9,818 nt of DNA from Pseudomonadota bacterium (GCA_021850555.1 JAJZLX010000004.1:305-10122); one strand, 5' to 3'. Positions 1 through 6,183 are shown, counted from the first letter of the stretch. The notes: generated by a model not told the origin, from the sequence alone. Made by a program: numbers and translations.

Positions 1-1
1 G

Positions 2-346
2 CGCATGGCCGCAACCGGCCTCATCCGCTTCGGCTCGCACACCGCGACGCATTACCGGCTGGGCGGACACCCGAGCGCGCAGGCGATGGAACGGGAAATC
101 GTCGCCTCGCGGGATGCGCTTCGCCGCTCGTGCGGGCAGGAGATTGCGCTCTTCTGCTATCCGAACGGGGATACCTCGCCGGCGGCGATCGAGTGCGTGA
201 GAAGCCATTATCTGGGCGCGGTCACGACACATTCGGGATGGCATGGCCCGAATGGCGATCCGCATCTGATTGAGCGGATTGGCGTGCACGAGGATGTAAG
301 CGCTACGCGTGCAGCGTTCCTGTCTCGTCTGAGCGGGTGGCTCTAA
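2..346 (+). CDS. Polysaccharide deacetylase (CE4/NodB family), 3' part only
   Basis: This is the C-terminal ~114 residues of a gene that enters from the left edge; the frame is open to base 2, so the ATG at 5 is probably internal. What is seen: a GSHTATH segment at the left end matches the H-[ST]-x-x-H metal-binding motif of NodB-homology deacetylases, and an FCYPNGD segment ~40 residues later matches the conserved aromatic-Tyr-Pro-x-Gly turn of the family. The catalytic Asp-Asp motif lies earlier and is outside the window. Known of the family: metal-dependent removal of N- or O-acetyl groups from polysaccharides such as poly-N-acetylglucosamine, chitin or peptidoglycan. Inferred: here it modifies the product of the neighbouring locus. 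Whether it is exported cannot be judged without the N-terminus. Its TAA stop is two bases from the stop of the convergent glycosyltransferase. Confidence 0.85.
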   Translation, partial: RMAATGLIRFGSHTATHYRLGGHPSAQAMEREIVASRDALRRSCGQEIALFCYPNGDTSPAAIECVRSHYLGAVTTHSGWHGPNGDPHLIERIGVHEDVSATRAAFLSRLSGWL

Positions 347-348
347 GT

Positions 349-1476
349 TCAGACGCTCTTGCGCGCACCCAGCCTTCCGCGCCCTTTGGGCGAGTCCTGC
401 ACGACGCGCTCGAGCAACTCCTCGTATCGAGCGATCATGGCCGTGAGCGAGTAGCGCTCTTGAACGCGCTGGGTCGCCTTCGCTGTCAGTGCCGCGGCCA
501 AATCTTTTGAGGAGACGATCCGCTCTATGGCGAGCGCGAGGGATTCGGGCTCGCCGGTCGGCACCAGGATACCGGCCTCACCCTCCAGGATCTGCTCCGG
601 GCCGCCGCTGCGCGTGGCGACGACCGGCACACCGCACGCCATCGCTTCGATGCAGGCGATCGAGAAGCCCTCCGTATGGGAGCTCAGGACGTACACATCC
701 AGATTGTTGAGGATCCGGGCCACATCCGCTCTCAAGCCAAGAAAAGTCACGTGCCGTTCGAGACCGAGGTCGCGGCCGAGATCATTGTCGCAATCGCCGG
801 CGATGACGAAGTGCAGCCGCCGCGATCGATCGATCGCGATGCGCGCCGCGCGCAGCAGCACATCATAGGCCTTGGGCGGGCGGACATTGCCGATCGCCCC
901 GACGAGCACCGTCTCATCGGACAGACCGAGCTCGATCCTGAGGGATCGGTCCCGGCTTGGCCGGAATGCCTCCGTATCGACTCCGTTCGGGATGACGGCG
1001 CATTGTGAATTACCAAGGTGCAGCAGCGGCTTAAGGTGTGTCTGCAGATGCTCCGAGACGCAAATCACCTTGCGGGAACCCCTGCGCACCAGAGCGGACT
1101 TCACGGACGAGAGCCGTCCGGCGCCTGATACGTCAGTGTGGCCGTGCAGAACCGAGACCACGGGAACGGAGAGCAGCCTGCCCGCCAAACTCGCGTACAC
1201 CGCCGAGCCATAGAGGTGCGCGACGATCACCTCGCTGCGGTGCCGCCGTGCGAGCCGCATGAGCATGGAGAGGTATCGCGCATTGAACGAGCCCTTCGCC
1301 GGTACGATGAGTGGATTTGCCCCATGCGCCTGGAGTTCTTTCGCGAGCCATCCCATGCCGCCGACAACCGCGACCGTATGAAATCGAGCCGGATCGAGAC
1401 GCGTAGCGGTGTGAAGAAAAACCGTCTCGGCGCCCCCCGGACCGCCTGTATCGATGACATGTAATACGCGAATCAT
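349..1476 (-). CDS. GT4-family glycosyltransferase (GT-B fold)
   Basis: This 375-residue protein has the usual length for GT4 enzymes, which transfer a sugar from a nucleotide-activated donor to a lipid-linked or growing glycan on the cytoplasmic face of the membrane. What is seen: an N-terminal Rossmann start (MIRVLHVIDTGGPGGAE, the glycine-rich acceptor-domain loop), a VLHGH segment near residues 109-113, an IPNGVD linker near 162-167, a donor-domain G-x-x-R-P-x-K segment near 196-202, and the EX7E motif in EGFSIACIEAM (E269 and E277) followed by CGVPVVAT and SGGPEQI. No signal peptide or membrane segment is evident. The tail after residue 362 is basic. The ATG at 1476 sits just before the IRVLHV strand expected at a GT4 N-terminus; upstream there is only a weak GAG-containing Shine-Dalgarno. 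It is transcribed away from the secreted-protein gene and converges on the deacetylase. Donor and acceptor sugars cannot be deduced. Confidence 0.93.
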   Translation of the reverse strand: MIRVLHVIDTGGPGGAETVFLHTATRLDPARFHTVAVVGGMGWLAKELQAHGANPLIVPAKGSFNARYLSMLMRLARRHRSEVIVAHLYGSAVYASLAGRLLSVPVVSVLHGHTDVSGAGRLSSVKSALVRRGSRKVICVSEHLQTHLKPLLHLGNSQCAVIPNGVDTEAFRPSRDRSLRIELGLSDETVLVGAIGNVRPPKAYDVLLRAARIAIDRSRRLHFVIAGDCDNDLGRDLGLERHVTFLGLRADVARILNNLDVYVLSSHTEGFSIACIEAMACGVPVVATRSGGPEQILEGEAGILVPTGEPESLALAIERIVSSKDLAAALTAKATQRVQERYSLTAMIARYEELLERVVQDSPKGRGRLGARKSV

Positions 1477-1547
1477 GAGCTCGACGGGGCCAAGAGTTTT
1501 CGTTGTGCCGCACTGGGAATTCGCATATTAGCAGCACCGTGAGCGTC

Positions 1548-1575
1548 GCTGACGAGAGACGGTCGCCACGTCAGC
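1548..1575. repeat. Inverted repeat, 7-bp arms, in divergent intergenic region
   Basis: GCTGACG at 1548-1554 and CGTCAGC at 1569-1575 are perfect reverse complements separated by 14 bases. The placement, about 70-100 bases upstream of the minus-strand glycosyltransferase and upstream of the candidate -10 of the opposite gene, would suit a regulator-binding site or a leader hairpin. Arms of this length can arise by chance in GC-rich DNA, so function is unproven. Confidence 0.3.
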
Positions 1576-1709
1576 TCCGCGAGATGCGACCTCAATCAAG
1601 ATGACGTCCTGCGCCGGCGCTGTGCAATGCGTCACAGCAGCGGGTCCACGCTATAGAATGTCGGGCAGATCGGCGCTAAGTTCGGCGTGCAGGCTGCAAG
1701 GGATAAGGA

Positions 1710-1721
1710 TTGCCCGGGCAA
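1710..1721. repeat. 12-bp perfect palindrome in the leader of the secreted-protein gene
   Basis: TTGCCCGGGCAA reads identically on both strands, ending 62 bases before the start codon at 1784. It could be a dimeric regulator's operator or part of a folded 5' leader. A GCAAGG hexamer occurs just upstream and again across its right half. No homologous site was found elsewhere in the window, so an operator role is only a suggestion. Confidence 0.25.
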
Positions 1722-1768
1722 GGTCTGCGGCGGCGAGTGCATCGGGCCAATTGATGTCGTATCTGTAC

Positions 1769-1773
1769 GGAGA
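1769..1773 (+). promoter_or_regulatory. Ribosome binding site that sets the start of the secreted protein
   Basis: GGAGA lies 10 bases before the ATG at 1784 and 7 bases before an in-frame GTG at 1781. It supports a start here rather than at the upstream in-frame ATGs (1601 and others), and the following codons immediately encode a classical signal peptide. The two candidate starts differ by a single residue. Confidence 0.6.
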
Positions 1774-1783
1774 ATCTCAAGTG

Positions 1784-2842
1784 ATGAAAGTCTTGCGCAG
1801 CGGGCTGATGGCGGGGGTGTTTCTTGCGCTATGGGCGGCGACCTCATCGACAGCGCTCGCCGCTACGCCTGCTGCAGGCGCTGCTGACGGGCCGGTTCAG
1901 CTATTGACGGAGCTTAATTTTAATTCGACAACGCCGTTGGCATCATCAGTGCCTTCCGCGGCCATCCAATCTGCCGTGGTAAATGGCATCACGCCAGCTG
2001 CATCGGGCATCGACGGCTGGAGCATCGGAGCCCAGAATGGCGGCGCTGTAGGCGTTCAGGCAACCACGGGTCCAGACGGAACCACAGTGGATGCGCTGGA
2101 AGGCTCATACCCACAGCCTGCATACCATGGTGGCCAATATATGTGGGCGAGTTACAACGTCTCACAATTGAATATCGAAGATGTGTACATCGAATTTTGG
2201 GCCAAAATGCCGCTGGCAAAGGAGGGGTGCAAGTTCGTGAAGGTCTTTGGTCAGCGGTCGCCCGCCGGATACGGCGCGGATACGACGATCGCTACGGATT
2301 ACACTGGGGCGGATTATGGAGCCATTCGGCAGATTTCGTTTGGTGACGGGACGGATCTTGGCAATGATTCTCAAAACGTCATAAATATCAACGGTACGAA
2401 TCCTCAGTGGATCGGACGTTCGTACTCGCAGCAGCCGGTTGAAATCGCAACGCCGAGCGGAACAGCCGAACTTGAAGCTCCTCCATACGGTACGGCGGTG
2501 GTTGAGACTCCGCAGATGAGTAATTTTACGTCATCCGACTGGGGAACAGGATGGCATCATTTCCTGATTCACATCAAATTCAATAGTGGCACCTCAGTTC
2601 AGAATGAAGTGCCTAACGGCGAGTATTTCCTTGAGATCGACGGAAAAGTTTACGTAGATGCGACGGGTCTCTACAACCGCAACCCTGCCGATTTGCCTAT
2701 CAATAACGTCGAGTTCTTTGGGTGGGCCCAGACCGAATTTTCGCCATTCCAGCTCTGGTATTACGATATCCGTATTTCGACAGGTGGATTCGTCTCAAAA
2801 CCACTCCCCGATCCTCCAAAGGACGTGGCGATTAAGCCGTGA
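1784..2842 (+). CDS. Secreted protein with a probable concanavalin-A/LamG-like beta-sandwich domain
   Basis: The predicted product has 352 residues. Residues 1-26 form a Sec signal peptide: K2 and R5, a hydrophobic core (GLMAGVFLALWAA) and an AxA site at TALA, so the mature protein begins near residue 27 and goes to the periplasm or outside. The remainder is rich in beta-type alternation. Segments near 134-141 (VYIEFWAK) and 256-292 (a GWHHF strand, an N-S-G turn, then EYFLEIDGKVYVD) resemble the W-H...N-x-G...V-D-G pattern of LamG/polysaccharide-lyase jelly rolls, and a YYDIRIS strand near 326-332 suits the closing strand of such a fold. The mature part has one cysteine, no membrane anchor and a proline-rich tail with no PEP-CTERM motif. 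I cannot point to catalytic residues; it may be a lyase, hydrolase or lectin. Base composition is more AT-rich than the + strand operon. It stands alone, diverging from a glycosyltransferase, so it may have its own regulation. Confidence 0.8.
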   Translation: MKVLRSGLMAGVFLALWAATSSTALAATPAAGAADGPVQLLTELNFNSTTPLASSVPSAAIQSAVVNGITPAASGIDGWSIGAQNGGAVGVQATTGPDGTTVDALEGSYPQPAYHGGQYMWASYNVSQLNIEDVYIEFWAKMPLAKEGCKFVKVFGQRSPAGYGADTTIATDYTGADYGAIRQISFGDGTDLGNDSQNVININGTNPQWIGRSYSQQPVEIATPSGTAELEAPPYGTAVVETPQMSNFTSSDWGTGWHHFLIHIKFNSGTSVQNEVPNGEYFLEIDGKVYVDATGLYNRNPADLPINNVEFFGWAQTEFSPFQLWYYDIRISTGGFVSKPLPDPPKDVAIKP

Positions 2843-2854
2843 GACGCAAAAAGA

Positions 2855-2886
2855 ACTGACGCTCCGAGCTACGGAAGGCGTCCAGT
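2855..2886 (+). terminator. Bulged hairpin just after the secreted-protein gene (possible terminator or 3' stabiliser)
   Basis: Starting 13 bases after the TGA, ACT-GACGC-TCCG (2855-2866) can pair with CGGA-(AG)-GCGTC-(C)-AGT (2872-2886) around the loop AGCTA. That gives 12 base pairs with two small bulges on the 3' side. No run of T follows, so it is not a canonical intrinsic terminator. It may still pause polymerase ahead of Rho or protect the mRNA 3' end. Confidence 0.4.
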
Positions 2887-3020
2887 CCAACTTGGTGAGA
2901 CCCGAGCACGTCGCACCGATCCGAGTCGCGCGCAGGGGTTCCGGGGGCTCGCGAAAAGTTGACAGAGGAACGTGCGCAGCGGCGGTTGAGCCGCGAAAAA
3001 AGAAATACGATCAAGATAGC

Positions 3021-3051
3021 GATGCTGTCATCATTGGCCGATGACAACATC
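3021..3051. repeat. Inverted repeat, 12-bp arms with one mismatch, between convergent genes
   Basis: The arms at 3021-3032 (GATGCTGTCATC) and 3040-3051 (GATGACAACATC) pair at 11 of 12 positions around the 7-base spacer ATTGGCC; the inner seven pairs are perfect. It lies 63-93 bases beyond the stop of the minus-strand glycosyltransferase. Read on that strand, the hairpin is followed some 10-20 bases later by a T-rich stretch (complement of the A-rich 2996-3007). It may therefore be a weak terminator for the minus-strand transcript, but the T-tract is too far away for a standard intrinsic terminator. The rest of 2843-3113 shows no supported gene. Confidence 0.35.
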
Positions 3052-3113
3052 AGTAACCGCGAGAGACCGCTCGATGCTGCGTGGTCATACAGTTCCGTCG
3101 TGGCATTGGGTCG

Positions 3114-4208
3114 TCAGTCGAAAGTTCTCTTCAAGACGTTCCACATATGGGCGGCAGGCTCCACCCAGTTCCTATAATACTCAAGATTCGCTGATCGCAT
3201 GCGCGCAGCTTCATCCGAGTGTGAAAGCAGTCGCCGGCACTGCGCCAGGCACTCGTCAGGGTTTCGGAAAAGCAGGTAATTTATCCCCTCCCGCAGCGGA
3301 ACCGGAAGTTCGTGTACCAGGGGTTCACTGACAATACAAAGTCCGGCGGCCAAATATTCGGCCATCTTGAACGCCAGCGAATGATGCAGTCCTCGCGTGT
3401 ATACACCAATGTTTGCGTTTTTGACTATTCGGGCATACGCTCTCATGTTCATCGCATTTCGAATCAAATAATCCACGGGGCAGTGCGCTTGGGAAAATCT
3501 GTCTGGCGTAATGCCTCCAATGAATTGATGTCCCAGATTTAGTTTCAGAGTTTTCACCAACAGGATGCGCTCAGTGTTCACCGATTCCAGGTCCTCAGAT
3601 CCGGTCTGGGGCGGCCACAGCCTAGTCTGCAGTACCACGGTTCCTTTATTGGGTTTAGCTGGCGCTTTGAACGCAGAAGACTCGAACGCAGTCGCTGGAG
3701 GAATTCCGTACGCCAATTTGGCCCTATAGATAAATTTTTGCAAAGCAGAATTCAGGCTCTTTGAGCGCTGAGTGGACAATGATTGTGCGAACAAGCTCCG
3801 TGCAATGCGCAGATGAGGTCTGACAGCTAACGGATGCAGAGACGCAAAATTCAATCCGTATGGAACGATCCGCCTTCGTTGATCTAACGGCAACGTGCAA
3901 GTTACGTCGGCGACGAAACTACGTTTAAAGTAAACGTCCGACTGCTCGAGTGTCGGAATCGAGAACCATTCCGCTTTGTCGGCGAAGTCGATAGTCACTT
4001 TGCGGCGAGCGCCGCTTGAGTTCCGCACGTCGAGACGAATCAAGGCTCGGGCTCGCGATTCCATGGCGCCATCTTGTCGAAACCCAAGGACAACTGATCC
4101 GCGATTTGCTAATTGTGCGAGGCCAGAAAGGGCGCTCGAAGCATGATACAAATCGTGGTCTTCGGACACCAGAACATCGACTTCAAATTTTTCGCCCTCG
4201 AAATTCAT
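3114..4208 (-). CDS. Atypical glycosyltransferase, GT-B-like C-terminal half
   Basis: The product has 364 residues and no signal peptide or membrane segment. The C-terminal ~100 residues look like the donor half of a GT-B glycosyltransferase. They run from a segment ending in NANIGVYTRGLHHSLAFK (near 264-281) into AEYLAAGLCIVSE (283-295), a variant of the usual E-A-x-A-x-G-x-P-V-V motif, then EGINYLLF and a helical tail with YYRNW. The N-terminal half does not show the usual GG-rich GT4 loop; it has a DVYFKRSF segment near 91-98 and IVPYGLNF near 114-121, as seen in divergent CgeB-like or exostosin-like GT families. Family assignment is therefore tentative, and the canonical EX7E spacing is not obvious. 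The start at 4206-4208 has a poor Shine-Dalgarno. It lies 72 bases downstream of the ATP-grasp gene on the same strand, so the two may be co-transcribed. A sampled line (3721-3780) is only about 42% GC, lower than the + strand operon. Confidence 0.75.
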   Translation of the reverse strand: MNFEGEKFEVDVLVSEDHDLYHASSALSGLAQLANRGSVVLGFRQDGAMESRARALIRLDVRNSSGARRKVTIDFADKAEWFSIPTLEQSDVYFKRSFVADVTCTLPLDQRRRIVPYGLNFASLHPLAVRPHLRIARSLFAQSLSTQRSKSLNSALQKFIYRAKLAYGIPPATAFESSAFKAPAKPNKGTVVLQTRLWPPQTGSEDLESVNTERILLVKTLKLNLGHQFIGGITPDRFSQAHCPVDYLIRNAMNMRAYARIVKNANIGVYTRGLHHSLAFKMAEYLAAGLCIVSEPLVHELPVPLREGINYLLFRNPDECLAQCRRLLSHSDEAARMRSANLEYYRNWVEPAAHMWNVLKRTFD

Positions 4209-4245
4209 ATGGGCTCATTTTTTTTCGTGATGAAATTCACACACG

Positions 4246-4259
4246 CGCCCAAACGGGCG
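4246..4259. repeat. Small GC hairpin between the ATP-grasp and glycosyltransferase genes
   Basis: CGCCC (4246-4250) and GGGCG (4255-4259) form a 5-bp stem around AAAC in the 72-base gap between the two minus-strand genes. On the minus strand no T-run follows directly; a stretch of eight A appears shortly before the next start codon. It is too weak to call a terminator, though it could attenuate readthrough into the downstream gene. Confidence 0.2.
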
Positions 4260-4280
4260 ACCGCTTAGATTGACTCTCCG

Positions 4281-5456
4281 TCATTTCCGTAAGGCGCCAA
4301 GCCATTGCCGTACTTCGACCATTGCTGGTCGCGGATCATGCAAGCGCAGAATCTCTTGTTGGCAATGCATATCAGCGAACGATTTGGTGAAGGTCACGAT
4401 TGATCGTGCTTTGTGGGTGAACGTGGATGAGGGTGTTGCCATTTCTATAAGGAGGCTATCTAGATCTCCGAGGAGCCATCTCAGTCGTCTCCCTGCGACA
4501 TAGGACGCTAGCGGCGCTGTCGGCAGATTATGGGCAAGCCGATATAGGAGCCACGGAAAGTCGACTCCACAGTCTATCGCGAGCTGCAGCGAACCCCAGA
4601 AGCGGCCATTCACTTCCATCAAGTAGGGTGTGCCGTCTTCCGCGACTCGAAATTCGATCATCGCCACGCCGGTCCAGTGGACGGCGTCCAGGAGCTTAGT
4701 GGCGGCGGATTGCATGGTGGGATCTACGGGTACACTTTCGCTAAGCACGCTGACGCCGCCTGCCGGCGGCTTCTCGCGGATCCGGCGATGTGCGAACCAC
4801 GCGGTCGACCCGTGACGTCCGTAGAGGGCGAAAATCCCAGCACCATGACCGGGCACGAATTGCTGCACCAGACAGGGAATATCATCCAGCCAATTCTGGC
4901 AGCTGAGGGTTTCCGAGAGGTCCTCCGCACGGCGGACAATCTCGACGCCGGTTGAGAAAATCCTCCCCGCCTTGAGGTATTGGGACCGCGCGGGCTTCAG
5001 CACGACCGGGAAGCCCAGATCGTGCGCCGCGTCCACGATAGCGGGTCTGGTATGTGCTATGTGGGTCTCCGGAACGGGAAGGGCTAGCTTTCCGGCCAGC
5101 TCTATGAGGCGAGCCTTATCGGTCAGAGTCTCGTAGCTGTCGGCTTGCGGGGTCGCCAGTCGGGCCGTCTTGAACAAACCCGATTGACTGGCAAGCAGCA
5201 TCGTCGTCAAATCCGTCGCTGGCACAATGAGATCGATACCTAGGCGCTCTGCCAAGGCGATGATCTCCGTGACAAAGGCCCCGGGGAACAGCGCGGGATC
5301 CGGATATCGGACCGAGGTGATGGCATACTTGGAAGCCGCCCCGAGAGGATACGGCCGATGGTCGGCGGCGATCACCTTGAGGCCATGGCGGCCCAGACTG
5401 CGGATGACGGCCAAGGCGCTTCGCTGATTTGCGTCGAGCACCAGAACCTTGTGCAT
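4281..5456 (-). CDS. ATP-grasp ligase-like protein
   Basis: With the ATG at 5456 the product has 391 residues, typical for stand-alone ATP-grasp enzymes. These activate a carboxylate as acyl-phosphate with ATP and join it to an amine or other nucleophile. What is seen, numbered from that ATG: an N-terminal Rossmann-like pre-grasp segment (MHKVLVLDANQRSALAVIRSLG), LTDK at 111-114, the ATP-binding lysine in VVLKP (K154), a LVQQFVPGHG hinge (197-205), and the Mg-binding pair in MIEF (E268) and MEVNGRFWGS (E281, N283). The signature resembles the carbamoyl-phosphate-synthase/PylC-like branch of ATP-grasp proteins. The hinge has Gln where many relatives have Glu. Start choice: a longer form from GTG at 5513 adds 19 Ser/Val-rich residues and has no ribosome site; the ATG puts the family's first beta strand at the N-terminus. 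It heads a probable two-gene minus-strand unit and diverges from the phosphatase operon. The substrate is unknown. Confidence 0.88.
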   Translation of the reverse strand: MHKVLVLDANQRSALAVIRSLGRHGLKVIAADHRPYPLGAASKYAITSVRYPDPALFPGAFVTEIIALAERLGIDLIVPATDLTTMLLASQSGLFKTARLATPQADSYETLTDKARLIELAGKLALPVPETHIAHTRPAIVDAAHDLGFPVVLKPARSQYLKAGRIFSTGVEIVRRAEDLSETLSCQNWLDDIPCLVQQFVPGHGAGIFALYGRHGSTAWFAHRRIREKPPAGGVSVLSESVPVDPTMQSAATKLLDAVHWTGVAMIEFRVAEDGTPYLMEVNGRFWGSLQLAIDCGVDFPWLLYRLAHNLPTAPLASYVAGRRLRWLLGDLDSLLIEMATPSSTFTHKARSIVTFTKSFADMHCQQEILRLHDPRPAMVEVRQWLGALRK

Positions 5457-5580
5457 GCCACCGAGTGCGTTTACTGATGATATTTTTGACACCGATGAGC
5501 TTACCAGATCCACAGGGTAGAGACATAGCCTCTCGGGCGAGGATCAGTTCGAAGAGCCGAAGAGGCCAGTCCTGGCAATT
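5457..5580. promoter_or_regulatory. Divergent promoter region between ATP-grasp and phosphatase genes
   Basis: These 124 bases should contain promoters for both the minus-strand pair and the four-gene plus-strand operon. A consensus-perfect TTGACA occurs at 5486-5491 on the plus strand, but the hexamers 16-18 bases downstream (TCCACA and its neighbours) are poor -10 matches. On the minus strand TATCAT (plus-strand ATGATA, 5477-5482) is a 5-of-6 match to a -10 and would favour the ATG at 5456 over the GTG at 5513 as start. It has no good -35. Both calls are tentative; activator-dependent promoters would also fit. Confidence 0.3.
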
Positions 5581-6183
5581 ATGTTAGACGTGGAGCTGTA
5601 CGGAGGCAGAAGGGCATTTCTCGAGCATATCCGAGCCCGGGCACTATCTGCACTGGGTCTATACCGAGGCGCGCGCGACGTCCAATGGGCTGCCGTGCAA
5701 AGGCTTACGTTCGTGTGCAAGGGCAATATTTGCCGAAGTCCTTACGCCTGTGCTCGAGCGCGCTCGCTGGGTGTCCCGGCGGTTTCGTTCGGTCTCGAGA
5801 CCTCCGGCGGCCAACCGGCCGATCCTGCCGCTTCGAAGAATGCACTCGTAAGAGGCATAGACCTCTCCGCGCATCGCTCCACGAGATTGGGTCCGGCCCT
5901 TGTTGCGGCCGGGGATTTGATCATCGTGTTCGAGCCGGCGCAATTGTCGGAGGTGGACCGGCGGCTCGGTGACCACGTACCGGCCAATCTGCTGGGCATT
6001 TGGTCGCGCCCGACCCGACCTCACATTCAGGATCCGTATGGACTAAGCGACAGGTATTTTCAACAGTGCTTTTCCGTTATTGATGCCAACATTGCCGAGC
6101 TCGTCGCGCGCATGAGAAGAAACGGCGCGCCGGCAGCGCACATGCTGCCAACGGAAATTGCAATTGGCAATCTGGCGCACTAG
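5581..6183 (+). CDS. Low-molecular-weight protein tyrosine phosphatase-like protein
   Basis: The 200-residue product carries the LMW-PTP active-site loop CKGNICRS (C46, R52; the C-x5-R-S signature) and the general acid in DPYG (D151), with the usual ~100-residue spacing. All expected catalytic residues are present. Known of the family: in Wzy-dependent polysaccharide loci such enzymes (Wzb/Etp type) dephosphorylate the autophosphorylating tyrosine kinase Wzc or the UDP-sugar transferase, and so tune chain length and export. Odd points: about 42 residues precede the first catalytic strand (LTFVCKGN), whereas classical enzymes start within a few residues of it, and the C-terminus is also slightly extended. 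The ATG at 5581 is the first ATG, GTG or TTG after an in-frame stop at 5518; an AGAGG 15 bases upstream is a distant ribosome site. It is first in the plus-strand operon, 29 bases before the next gene. No tyrosine kinase is visible here. Confidence 0.88.
   Translation: MLDVELYGGRRAFLEHIRARALSALGLYRGARDVQWAAVQRLTFVCKGNICRSPYACARARSLGVPAVSFGLETSGGQPADPAASKNALVRGIDLSAHRSTRLGPALVAAGDLIIVFEPAQLSEVDRRLGDHVPANLLGIWSRPTRPHIQDPYGLSDRYFQQCFSVIDANIAELVARMRRNGAPAAHMLPTEIAIGNLAH

Larger units (their letters stand above)
1477..1783. promoter_or_regulatory. Divergent intergenic region, probable promoters for both flanking genes
   Basis: These 307 bases separate two divergently read genes, and I see no convincing gene in them. 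An open frame runs in phase upstream of the secreted-protein gene from 1601, but it lacks a ribosome site and would put 61 residues ahead of a normal signal peptide. For the minus-strand glycosyltransferase a TAATAT-like -10 (plus-strand ATATTA, 1525-1530) lies about 50 bases upstream of the ATG, without a good -35. For the plus-strand gene a TATAGA at 1652-1657 has only a 3-of-6 match to TTGACA (GCGTCA, 1629-1634) at 17 bases. It would leave a leader of roughly 120 bases. I do not see a clear sigma-54 -24/-12 element. The two inverted repeats in this region are listed separately. Confidence 0.35.

Noticed and set aside
1601..1783. N-terminal extension of the secreted protein from an ATG at 1601
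   Set aside because: The extra 61 residues would precede a textbook signal peptide, and there is a good ribosome site directly before 1784.
2959..2964. TTGACA as a plus-strand -35 element between the convergent genes
   Set aside because: No -10-like hexamer lies 15-19 bases downstream, and the next plus-strand gene is more than 2.5 kb away.
2658..3044. Plus-strand open frame of 128 codons running from the secreted-protein gene into the intergenic region
   Set aside because: It is out of frame with the real gene, begins inside it without a ribosome site, and shows no domain or signal.
5457..5513. GTG start at 5513 for the ATP-grasp gene
   Set aside because: There is no Shine-Dalgarno sequence, the added 19 residues are Ser/Val-rich without fold, and the family's first strand begins at the ATG at 5456. 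It is not fully excluded.
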